In this document: piece after piece, positions 1 through 7,114 of the stretch
Layout of the letters: every line of letters starts with the position of its first letter
Numbering within the stretch: position 1 is the first letter of the stretch
Assembly: GCA_017557085.1 (NCBI GenBank)
Contig: JAFZAR010000284.1
Coordinates: forward strand, 1 to 12,021
Reading direction: 5' to 3'
DNA from: Verrucomicrobiota bacterium
GTDB taxonomy: Bacteria > Verrucomicrobiota > Verrucomicrobiia > Limisphaerales > UBA1412
Length of the DNA: 12,021 bases
Made by a program: the position numbers and the translations under genes
Notes under the pieces: model-generated
Told to the model about the DNA's origin: nothing
The model's database searches: none
What the model saw: the letters and a program-made list of their open reading frames with translations, nothing else

Positions 1-1371
1 CTTGATACGGTAGGACATGGCACTCATATTGCCGGTATTCTGGGAGCGACCGGGAATAATGATAAAGGTGTTGCCGGCATTACCTGGAACACACAGATCA
101 TGGCATGCAAGTTCATGACTAAGACAACGGGTTCTATCAGCGGTGCCGTAGAAGGTATGGTTTACGCTCGTAAAAACGGAGCAACCATCCTCAACCTCAG
201 TTGGACCATTTCTGAAAATATAAAAATTTTACAAGATGAATTGAAAACCTTGCAATCCAGAGGGATGCTTGTTGTTTGCGCAGCCGGAAACCATAGCAGT
301 GATCTATCCAAGAAACCTCAATATCCCGCTTGCTACTCCACGACATATCAAAACATCATCTGTGTAGGGAATTCAACATCCACTGACACGAAAGCAAACA
401 ATTCCGATTATAGTTCCACTTATGTTCACCTTTTCGCACCCGGAACCGGCATTTATTCCACATACGTAGGAAGTAACAGTAAATATACTTCACTGAATGG
501 AACTTCTATGGCCACACCTATGGTCACAGCGGCTATAGCACTTTATATGCAGATCCATCCAACTGAAAACTGGAAGGATATAAAAAACAAACTGCTCAAT
601 TCTGTCGAAAAGAAAGACTCCCTCGCTAATTACTGCAGCACAGGCGGACGACTGGATGTCGGCAAGTTCATCACCGGAAAAACAACACCTGCGATCACCT
701 GGAATGAACCAACTCCTATTGCTTACGGCACACCGCTTTCCTCTACACAGCTGAAAGCCACTTCAAAGATCAACGGCAGTTTCACCTACACTCCCGCAGC
801 CGGAACGGTGCTGGATGTCGGTAAACATATCATCACAGCCAATTTTACTCCTTCTGACACAAGTTCTTATTCTCCTAATGAATTTGGAGTCACCATGCAG
901 ATCAACAAAGCCCATGCTACTCTTACATGGAATGACCTATCACCTATCACCTACGGGACTCCTCTTTCATCCGAACAGCTTAATGCAACCGCTAATGTAT
1001 CAGGCACTTTTGTTTATTCTCCTGAAGCTGGCACCATCTTACCGATTGGAACAAACTCGCTTGCACTGAAATTTATCCCGACAGATGCCACTCGTTATTT
1101 CTCAGAGAATCTCACCAATTCCATCGTTGTCATTGAACCGCCGGTTCCCTCTTCCCCTACATTAGTAATTGATTCTAAATCAAAAACAAGTATCACTTTC
1201 TCATGGCAACAGGAACCGTCAGGAGGCTATTATGTTTATCAACTTCAGCAAGCCTCTTTCGCGGAAGGTCCCTGGACCGCAATAGAATCTGCAACATCCC
1301 CTTATACGATCACTATTGGTCCTGATAATTCATTCTTCCGTCTGGTCATCATTCCAAAAGGAAGTGAATAA
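1..1371 (+). CDS. Secreted subtilisin-like (S8) serine peptidase, 5'-truncated by window edge
   Basis: The reading frame is open from base 1, so the start lies upstream and 456 residues are visible. The catalytic His is in HGTHIAG (visible residue 6), the oxyanion Asn in CAAGN (residue 97) and the catalytic Ser in NGTSMATP (residue 169). The Asp motif must lie left of the window. These are the standard S8 landmarks in normal order and spacing, so the visible catalytic part looks intact. After the protease domain come two related repeats of about 75 residues (691-912 and 913-1137). Each begins with a TWN..(S/T)PI.YGTPLSS.QL motif, as in YDG/MBG-type Ig-like repeats of large surface proteins. 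A fibronectin-III-like tail (about 1141-1368) ends in SFFRLVIIPKGSE. It is likely an exported or cell-surface endopeptidase, but substrate and signal peptide cannot be seen. An ATG at 100 is internal to the protease domain and is not the start. Confidence 0.9.
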   Translation, partial: LDTVGHGTHIAGILGATGNNDKGVAGITWNTQIMACKFMTKTTGSISGAVEGMVYARKNGATILNLSWTISENIKILQDELKTLQSRGMLVVCAAGNHSSDLSKKPQYPACYSTTYQNIICVGNSTSTDTKANNSDYSSTYVHLFAPGTGIYSTYVGSNSKYTSLNGTSMATPMVTAAIALYMQIHPTENWKDIKNKLLNSVEKKDSLANYCSTGGRLDVGKFITGKTTPAITWNEPTPIAYGTPLSSTQLKATSKINGSFTYTPAAGTVLDVGKHIITANFTPSDTSSYSPNEFGVTMQINKAHATLTWNDLSPITYGTPLSSEQLNATANVSGTFVYSPEAGTILPIGTNSLALKFIPTDATRYFSENLTNSIVVIEPPVPSSPTLVIDSKSKTSITFSWQQEPSGGYYVYQLQQASFAEGPWTAIESATSPYTITIGPDNSFFRLVIIPKGSE

Positions 1372-1427
1372 ATAACAGGGAAAAGCGTCTAATTTAGCGG
1401 GTAACAGCGGTGGAAACCATGTTCTCA

Positions 1428-1471
1428 AACTTCGCTCGAAGTTCACTGGATCAATGAAATGATCCTCTTCG
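1428..1471. repeat. Paired hairpins in spacer 1372-1569
   Basis: The 198-nt spacer holds no convincing gene. It contains an inverted repeat AACTTC-GCTC-GAAGTT (1428-1443) and, just after it, GGATCA-ATGAAA-TGATCC (1448-1465). CGAAG (1437-1441) can also pair with CTTCG (1467-1471), extending the second stem across a bulge. There is no U-tract, so this is not a clear terminator for the peptidase gene. It could be a degraded palindromic repeat or an RNA structure in the peptidase 3' UTR. Confidence 0.4.
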
Positions 1472-1506
1472 CTGAGAGTTAAGTGAAAAATTTTAAAGCC
1501 GCTCTA

Positions 1507-1535
1507 TTGCCAACAACAGGGAAAGTTGGTAGGAT
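1507..1535 (+). promoter_or_regulatory. Candidate sigma-70-type promoter for the discoidin gene pair
   Basis: TTGCCA (1507-1512, 5 of 6 to TTGACA) and TAGGAT (1530-1535, 4 of 6 to TATAAT, keeping TA and the final AT) are separated by 17 nt. The predicted start of transcription near 1542 gives a leader of roughly 28 nt before the ATG at 1570. This is pattern matching only, and PVC promoter consensus sequences are poorly known. Confidence 0.3.
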
Positions 1536-1569
1536 AAGCGGGATATTATTGTAGTAATTACAAGAGTAT

Positions 1570-2244
1570 ATGAAGATGCAAAAGGTTAGAATGTTGAGTG
1601 TCGCGGCTCTGTTTGCCGCCCTGTCTTTTACAGTGAATACAAGCGCAGCGGATTTGGAAGCCCTTCCTCTGCAGCTGCCCAAGCCCTCTGAGCAGGGTAC
1701 CCCCAGTGATATTGAACTGAGTGAGTATGTGGAAAAACCTACGGGTAAACCTCGTCCGGCTTTCATGGCTCCTAAAGGTGTCAAGAATATCGCGCTCGGC
1801 AAAAAGGTCACAAGCAGTGATGATTCTCCGCTGGCCGGTACATTCGATTTAGTCACAGACGGCAACAAAGAAGCGACTGATGAATTTCTCGAACTGCACC
1901 GCAAACCGCAATGGATCCAACTGGATCTGGAGAAATCCTATCCCCTTGCAGCCATCGTTGTTTGGCATAGCTTTGCCACACCGCAGGTCTATCGCGATAT
2001 CGTTGTGATGGGATCTGACGATCCGGAATTCAAAGAAGGTGTGACCATGTTCTATAACAATGACTATGACAACAACTTGAAATTCGGCGCAGGCAAAGAT
2101 CTGGAATACTTTGAAACACACGAAGGCCGTCTGATCGACTGCAAAGGCAAGAAAGTTCGTTATATTCGTATGTATAGCAACGGCAGTACGTTCAGCAAAC
2201 TGAACCGTTACACCGAAGTTGAAGTTTGGGCAACAGAAGAATAA
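1570..2244 (+). CDS. Secreted discoidin (F5/8 type C) domain protein, copy 1
   Basis: The protein has 224 residues. It begins with a signal peptide: MKMQKVR, a hydrophobic stretch, then a likely cleavage after TSA (about residue 26). A Pro-rich linker follows (about 27-72) with GTP.D, EKP and PRPAFM.PKG. From NIALGKKVTSS to the end it is a single discoidin-type galactose-binding beta-sandwich. Landmarks are FDLVTDGN, QWIQLDLEK, AIVVWH, YRDIVV, DPEFK, RYIRMYS and a final EVEVW. Such domains bind glycans or surfaces and have no enzyme activity. The ligand is unknown. The ATG at 1570 is chosen because it gives a complete signal peptide; the RBS is weak (only AAGAG nearby). A paralogue follows immediately, so the pair is a tandem duplication. 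It probably acts in the periplasm or outside the cell. Confidence 0.82.
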   Translation: MKMQKVRMLSVAALFAALSFTVNTSAADLEALPLQLPKPSEQGTPSDIELSEYVEKPTGKPRPAFMAPKGVKNIALGKKVTSSDDSPLAGTFDLVTDGNKEATDEFLELHRKPQWIQLDLEKSYPLAAIVVWHSFATPQVYRDIVVMGSDDPEFKEGVTMFYNNDYDNNLKFGAGKDLEYFETHEGRLIDCKGKKVRYIRMYSNGSTFSKLNRYTEVEVWATEE

Positions 2245-2255
2245 TTTAAACAAGT

Positions 2256-2282
2256 CCGGAGCAGAGAAAAACTTTGCTCCGG
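2256..2282 (+). terminator. Strong hairpin between the two discoidin genes (terminator or attenuator)
   Basis: CCGGAGCAGAG (2256-2266) pairs with CTTTGCTCCGG (2272-2282), giving 11 pairs including one G-U, with an AAAAA loop. The following CATTATTT is only partly U-rich, so termination would be partial. The ATG of the next gene lies 11 nt after the stem. The hairpin could reduce expression of copy 2 relative to copy 1, stabilise the copy 1 mRNA, or shape the copy 2 start region. Confidence 0.55.
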
Positions 2283-2293
2283 CATTATTTAAG

Positions 2294-2962
2294 ATGAATA
2301 AAATTACCTCTTTATTAACGATCGCCGCGACCGCGGCACTGTTTTCAGCTCCTTTCACCGGTACGGCTGAGGATATGGAAAGACTTGATCTCAAGCTCCC
2401 CATCCCTGCTTTCATGGGCACTCCCACTGATGTACCGGATGATGAACATCTGGAAAAACCCTCTGAGAATCCTCGTCCGGCCTTCATGGTTCCCAAAGGC
2501 TGCAAAAATCTGGCTTTGAAAAAGAAAGTCACCGGCAGCGTTGAAGAACCCAACAGCGGCAGCTATGATCTGGTCACTGACGGCAATAAGGAATTCAGCG
2601 ATGATACTTTCCTTGAATTGCCCCGCAGAACTCAATGGATCCAGATCGATTTGGAAAAAGCCAGCAAGCTGTATGCTATCGTTGTTTGGCACGCCCACAA
2701 CACACCGCACATCTATCGTGATGTGATTGTGCAGGTCTCCAATGATCCAGAGTTCAAAGACGGAGTTACCACTGTTTATAACAACGACTATGACAATAGT
2801 TCCAAGCTGGGTGAAGGTAAGGATCTGGAATACTACGAGAGCTATGAAGGTCGTCTGATCGACACCAAAGGTGTAGAAGCTCGTTATATCCGCTTGTACA
2901 GCCGCGGCAGCAGCTATAGTGGTATGAACCGCTATATCGAAGTCGAAGCTTGGGGTAAATAA
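2294..2962 (+). CDS. Secreted discoidin (F5/8 type C) domain protein, copy 2
   Basis: The protein has 222 residues and is a paralogue of the upstream gene along its whole length. A signal peptide (MNKITSLLTIAATAALFSA..., cleavage near TGTA-ED) is followed by the same Pro-rich linker (LPIPAFMGTP, EKPSENPRPAFM.PKG) and one discoidin fold (LVTDGNKE, QWIQIDLEK, AIVVWHAH, YRDVIVQ, DPEFKDGVT, RYIRLYS, EVEAW). I chose ATG 2294 rather than the in-frame ATG at 2219. The earlier start would overlap copy 1, translate through the intergenic hairpin and bury the signal peptide. No Shine-Dalgarno is visible. The strongest match between copies is around YNNDYDN and GKDLEY.E..EGRLID. The copies differ most in the signal peptide and linker. 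The role is probably surface or glycan binding; the ligand is unknown. Confidence 0.82.
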   Translation: MNKITSLLTIAATAALFSAPFTGTAEDMERLDLKLPIPAFMGTPTDVPDDEHLEKPSENPRPAFMVPKGCKNLALKKKVTGSVEEPNSGSYDLVTDGNKEFSDDTFLELPRRTQWIQIDLEKASKLYAIVVWHAHNTPHIYRDVIVQVSNDPEFKDGVTTVYNNDYDNSSKLGEGKDLEYYESYEGRLIDTKGVEARYIRLYSRGSSYSGMNRYIEVEAWGK

Positions 2963-2970
2963 CAACCTTT

Positions 2971-2976
2971 AGGAGA
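2971..2976 (+). promoter_or_regulatory. Ribosome binding site AGGAGA that fixes a GTG start
   Basis: AGGAGA lies 8 nt before the GTG at 2985. It is the only clear Shine-Dalgarno in the window and supports the GTG as the start of the glycosyltransferase gene. Confidence 0.7.
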
Positions 2977-2984
2977 GACAAGTT

Positions 2985-4583
2985 GTGAGCCGTCTTTGGC
3001 AAACTTGTCTGATTCTGATCATTTTGGTCGCTGTGGCAGTGCCTCTTCGTTGGGCAAATTTGGCACAGCGACCTTTTCACGCAGATGAATCGGTTCAGGC
3101 AATGAAGTTCCGGACCTACTGGAAAACGGGTGACTATAAATACAACCCCAATGAGTTCCACGGTCCATCTTTTAATTACGTCAGTATCCCTATCCAATGG
3201 TTCTCCAAACAAGACATTGATACTGAAAATGAAGCCGTGCTTCGGAGTGTTCCGGCGGTCTTCAGTCTGATTTCGATTTGTTTGCTTTTTCTGTTTCGGA
3301 ACGCTCTGGGACGTTCCGGGACTCTGTTATCCGGTATTCTGCTGGTCGTAAGTCCTTCGCTTCTTTTCTACAGCCGGTATTATATCCACGAAACAGAATT
3401 ATTTACCTTTTCACTTTTATTTTTAGGCTCCCTTTGGTGCTACTCACAAACCAGGAAACGTCGATGGATCCTTACCTCCGGCATTGCTCTGGGTTTAATG
3501 TATGCCACAAAAGAGACTTTTGTTTTCAATGTGGCGGCTGCCGTGGGCGGATTGTTCATTCTGCTGGGATTGGAAAAATTCAAAGGGGCTCCTGTTCTTT
3601 TTTTGAAGAAGATCCCTCTGACTCATTGGCTGCTAGCTTTATTTGGATTGATCGTAACAGGGCTTTTATTCTTTACTTCTTTTTTCACCAACTGGGCCGG
3701 GCCTGTTGATTCTCTTCGCACCTATATGCCTTGGCTCAACCGTGCCGGAGGTCAATCGCCGCATATATGGCCATGGTACTATTACCTGCAAAGATTTTTC
3801 TGGTTCAGCAAAGACAGTGGTCCTCATTTCACAGAATTGTTTATCCTGCTGCCGGCTGTATTAGGGATCTGGGCCGGATTCAAAGATCACTTCTCCCCTG
3901 CTGTTCGACGATTCTCCATTTTTTTAGCCAGTTATACTCTGCTGCTGGGCATCATTTATTGTGTTATTCCTTACAAAACTCCCTGGTGTTTTATTTGCGT
4001 GATGCAGGGATTTATCCTTCTGGCTGGCATTGGAACCCGTTACGCACTCACAGCGTGGAAAAACGGTATGGTCAGGGCATTTGTTTGTTTAGTTCTAATC
4101 ACGGGCTGTGTTCATCTTTTAGGTCAAGCCAATCAGTTGAACAAGAAATATTACGAAGAATCCAAAAATCCTCATGTTTACGCTCACACTATTTCCGACG
4201 TTCGGAATATCGTCCGCACCGTTGAAAAGTTGAGCAGCATCCATCCCGATGGACAGAAGATGCTGATCCAGGTCATTACCAAGAATGGTGACTGCTGGCC
4301 TCTTCCATGGTACTTGAGGGAGTTTGATGAAACAACAGGATGGTACAGCGATGTGCCACAGGATCTTCGAGCTCCTGTCCTGATTTTCTCTCCAAATTTC
4401 GCGACTCTTATCAAAGAGAAAACGAACAATGCATCTGATGATAAGACTCCCCATTATAAATACGCGGGGTTCTACGGGTTCCGTCCGGGAGTTTTTCTGC
4501 AAATTTACGTGGAAGAAAAACTCTGGTCTGAATATGTCGCTAAGGGGCTGGCGGCAGATGATGACGAGGACGAAGAAGAATAA
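2985..4583 (+). CDS. Multi-pass membrane glycosyltransferase, Agl23/TIGR03663-like (GT39/PMT superfamily)
   Basis: The protein has 532 residues with about ten hydrophobic membrane segments. After TM1 comes RPFHADESVQA (Asp34-Glu35), the acidic pair expected in the first external loop of GT-C enzymes. It is followed by Y.YNP..FHGPSFNY, then GLMYATKET and CVIPYKTPWC. These are the motifs I associate with the flippase-activity-associated Agl23/TIGR03663 family, related to PMT and ArnT. Such enzymes are thought to move a sugar from a polyprenyl-phosphate donor to an acceptor on the outer face of the membrane. Donor and acceptor here are unknown. A soluble domain of about 150 residues follows the last TM. 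The extreme C-terminus is highly acidic (ADDDEDEEE), which is unusual. The GTG start is backed by AGGAGA. It lies 22 nt after discoidin copy 2, so it is probably cotranscribed with the pair. Confidence 0.75.
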   Translation: MSRLWQTCLILIILVAVAVPLRWANLAQRPFHADESVQAMKFRTYWKTGDYKYNPNEFHGPSFNYVSIPIQWFSKQDIDTENEAVLRSVPAVFSLISICLLFLFRNALGRSGTLLSGILLVVSPSLLFYSRYYIHETELFTFSLLFLGSLWCYSQTRKRRWILTSGIALGLMYATKETFVFNVAAAVGGLFILLGLEKFKGAPVLFLKKIPLTHWLLALFGLIVTGLLFFTSFFTNWAGPVDSLRTYMPWLNRAGGQSPHIWPWYYYLQRFFWFSKDSGPHFTELFILLPAVLGIWAGFKDHFSPAVRRFSIFLASYTLLLGIIYCVIPYKTPWCFICVMQGFILLAGIGTRYALTAWKNGMVRAFVCLVLITGCVHLLGQANQLNKKYYEESKNPHVYAHTISDVRNIVRTVEKLSSIHPDGQKMLIQVITKNGDCWPLPWYLREFDETTGWYSDVPQDLRAPVLIFSPNFATLIKEKTNNASDDKTPHYKYAGFYGFRPGVFLQIYVEEKLWSEYVAKGLAADDDEDEEE

Positions 4584-4586
4584 TTT

Positions 4587-4616
4587 TTGATCAGCCTTCA
4601 TTAATGAATATACAAT
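4587..4616 (+). promoter_or_regulatory. Candidate promoter with palindromic operator-like site before the glycosidase-OppBC operon
   Basis: TTGATC (4587-4592) and TACAAT (4611-4616) are spaced by 18 nt. The spacer contains a perfect 12-bp palindrome, TTCATTAATGAA (4597-4608), placed where a bound repressor would block RNA polymerase. The -10 ends 9 nt before the ATG at 4626, so the message would start at or very near the initiation codon. This is inferred from sequence match only. Confidence 0.35.
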
Positions 4617-4625
4617 TAGTTTAAT

Positions 4626-7112
4626 ATGCGCCGCTGTTTACTCACAATATTAGCAGGATTTTTCGGTCTTACTTTAGTATTCGGAGAAGAATATGTTGTC
4701 GAAGATTTTAATCCTGATTCTCAAAAGACATGGAAATTTTGGAACGGAAATGAATTCCCGGGAGCCGAGGGATTTTTTGAGATACAATCCAAAACCAACA
4801 CGGAATATTACGGAAAACTGTCCTTTGATTTCTCTAAAGGCGGGGCTTATGTCTCCACTGAACGGCAACTTCATGATGACAGATGGAAAGAATCGGAACC
4901 TTTTACAGGAATCACTTTTGATCTTTTCAAACCGGAAGGCGTTCGGGTCAAAATCCGTCTGACAGACAGCAGCAACCAAACTTTCCAAAAAGAAGTTCGC
5001 GCAGTCTCTGACCGCTGGAGGAATGTTTACACCTCTTTGGATTTATGGGAGGACTCCTGGGGCGGTAAAAAAGACGGCATCTTTCATGGTCTCCCTACCC
5101 GGCTGGCAATCCTGGCGGATAAACAACAAATCAAGCACGGAGAAATCCTGTTTGATAATATTAAGCTGTTATCCAGTTCTCAGAAGAATGAGGTCCTAAT
5201 GGAGCATTCTTTCAGAAAAGTCGTACCGACTCGCTCCTGGTGGTGCGAAAATGGAGAATGGAAACATGAAACCGGTGAATTGAAGCTGAAGTTTTCTCAA
5301 AAGAATCGTTCCGCTTCTTTGAATTTTCCGGCCCGTACTTTGCCGGGTGTTCCTAAAAAAATCATCTTACGCGGCAAGGGTTCCGTAGATGGGCTTCAAG
5401 TCACTTTGCATTCTCATACTCATTTCATGACCTTCCTGAAAAGGGACATTTCTCCAACCGTTACGGACAATGGTTTTGAATTTGTCACAGATGCTCCGCC
5501 CGGAAACGACTGGAGCTGGGTCGGCGGAGAAAATGACGGCAAGATCCATGGCCCCATGCGTCTGGGAAGAATCAACTTCACAAGTTCCAAAGCAGAGGAC
5601 ATTGATCTGAAAGATTTTGACATTATTCTCGTCACCTCCGCGCCCAATGACTCTATCCTGATGCAATACGCGGAAACCCACTCTGATGATAAAAATATCC
5701 ATTTTACCTGGAACGGACAAGTCGTCGCACCCAAAGCAATAAAGGGCGATTTGCTCTGCACTCTCAAAAATTGGAATGGAGAAATACTGCAAGAAACTAA
5801 ACGCTCCATCACCATTTCTGGTAACCTGGATAAAACTTCGGAAACATTTACGTTCCCTGTTCCTCAAAAACTCAACTTTGTGGAGGCTTGTTTTATTTTT
5901 TCTGCTCCGGGTTTGAATGAAGATGAGATCTACAGCACCTGGCTGGGAGATTTCCCCCGCAATACAGATTTCACCAAGGATATGGATTCACCCTTCGGCA
6001 TGGGTGTGTATTTATACCGTCTGCCAATGGATCAAATGGAAACCGTCGCACGTAAGGCTGCTGAAGCCGGAGTGAAATGGACACGTGAGGAATTCAACTG
6101 GAGCATGCTGGAACCCCGCAAGGGTGATTACAATTGGGCACACTTTGATCATGTAGTGGATGTCGCGGAAAAATACGGCATCCAGGTCTATGGCATCACA
6201 GCCTATTGGAGCGGCTGGACAAAACCCTATACAGAGGAAGGCATCCAGGAATATCTGGAATACCTGAAAACCTGTGTCACCCGATATAAAGGCCGTATCC
6301 ATCACTGGGAAATCTGGAATGAGCCGAACATTTTCTTCTGGCAGGGTCCCAAAGAAATGTACACCGATCTGCTCAAGCGATGCTATCAGATGATCAAAGA
6401 AATAGATCCTGAAATCCAGGTACTGGGACTCTCCACAGCAGGAATCGACTTCGACTTTATCGAAACAAATGTGAAAAAAGAAGCCCCATTCGACATTTTG
6501 ACGATCCATCCCTATCGCTCCATATTGGTTGAAGATGTCTTTATCGAAGACCTCCAAAAAGCCGATAAACTCGTACAACTGACGAATGGAACTCATCGCC
6601 CGATATGGAACACGGAAATGGGCTGGGCAACTCACACAGAGCATCCGATATTGAGGCAGGATTTTGTTCCCCACTCAGAGCGTAAACAAGCTGAGTACCT
6701 GGCCAGGACACATCTCACGACGATCGCTTCCGGAGTCAATCCTAAGAATTTCTGGTATAACTTCCGCAATGACGGAGACGATCCCTGGTATTTTGAATTC
6801 AATATGGGGATCACTCGCCAGGATTTTTCTCCCAAACCGGCTTACGCTGTTTTCTCAACGATGACATCCATCCTCAAAGGGACTTCTTTCAAAGAACTTG
6901 AAACCAGAGAGGATAATACTTACATCGCGACCTTTGAGGGAACCAAAAAACAAGTCAAAGCCGTTTGGAATCCTCAGCAAAAGATAACGCTTTCACCGGA
7001 AGACGCGGAATTTGCCTGCGATGTCAAAATGAATGCCATTGGTGAACTTCTGCCAGGCCAAAAGATCATTGTTCCCAAAGGCCCGCCGGTCTATTTGATT
7101 TCCAACAAATAA
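4626..7112 (+). CDS. Exported clan GH-A glycoside hydrolase (GH39/GH5-like) with N-terminal beta-sandwich domains
   Basis: The protein has 828 residues. The signal peptide MRRCLLTILAGFFGLTLVFG ends near residue 20. Residues about 21-185 look like a CBM/CIA30-type beta-sandwich (EDFNPDSQ.TW, ITFDLFKP, ILFDNIKLL). About 190-440 are further beta-rich regions, perhaps a second binding module and an Ig-like linker. From residue 455 (SPFGMGVY) to about 765 lies a TIM-barrel of clan GH-A. WNEPN carries the acid/base Glu566 and WNTEMGW the nucleophile Glu664. The 98-residue spacing and motif order fit a retaining enzyme. A small beta domain closes the protein. Exact family and substrate cannot be settled by eye; GH39-like xylosidase or iduronidase relatives are the closest pattern. 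It ends 2 nt before oppB, where an oppA binding-protein gene would be expected. Confidence 0.8.
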   Translation: MRRCLLTILAGFFGLTLVFGEEYVVEDFNPDSQKTWKFWNGNEFPGAEGFFEIQSKTNTEYYGKLSFDFSKGGAYVSTERQLHDDRWKESEPFTGITFDLFKPEGVRVKIRLTDSSNQTFQKEVRAVSDRWRNVYTSLDLWEDSWGGKKDGIFHGLPTRLAILADKQQIKHGEILFDNIKLLSSSQKNEVLMEHSFRKVVPTRSWWCENGEWKHETGELKLKFSQKNRSASLNFPARTLPGVPKKIILRGKGSVDGLQVTLHSHTHFMTFLKRDISPTVTDNGFEFVTDAPPGNDWSWVGGENDGKIHGPMRLGRINFTSSKAEDIDLKDFDIILVTSAPNDSILMQYAETHSDDKNIHFTWNGQVVAPKAIKGDLLCTLKNWNGEILQETKRSITISGNLDKTSETFTFPVPQKLNFVEACFIFSAPGLNEDEIYSTWLGDFPRNTDFTKDMDSPFGMGVYLYRLPMDQMETVARKAAEAGVKWTREEFNWSMLEPRKGDYNWAHFDHVVDVAEKYGIQVYGITAYWSGWTKPYTEEGIQEYLEYLKTCVTRYKGRIHHWEIWNEPNIFFWQGPKEMYTDLLKRCYQMIKEIDPEIQVLGLSTAGIDFDFIETNVKKEAPFDILTIHPYRSILVEDVFIEDLQKADKLVQLTNGTHRPIWNTEMGWATHTEHPILRQDFVPHSERKQAEYLARTHLTTIASGVNPKNFWYNFRNDGDDPWYFEFNMGITRQDFSPKPAYAVFSTMTSILKGTSFKELETREDNTYIATFEGTKKQVKAVWNPQQKITLSPEDAEFACDVKMNAIGELLPGQKIIVPKGPPVYLISNK

Positions 7113-7114
7113 TC

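Noticed and set aside
1420..1458. Twelve-codon frame starting at ATG 1420 in the spacer
   Set aside because: It is very short, has no RBS and lies within the hairpin region.
2219..2293. Upstream ATG extending discoidin copy 2 by 25 residues
   Set aside because: It would overlap copy 1, read through the hairpin at 2256-2282 and place non-signal sequence before a good signal peptide at ATG 2294.
1849..2553. Minus-strand frame spanning both discoidin genes
   Set aside because: The two copies are homologous on the plus strand, so similar antisense frames arise in both. No promoter, RBS or domain supports it.
6012..6674. Minus-strand open frame of 220 codons opposite the glycosidase barrel
   Set aside because: It is antisense to the catalytic domain that carries both conserved Glu motifs. 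The Phe-rich composition is typical of shadow frames.
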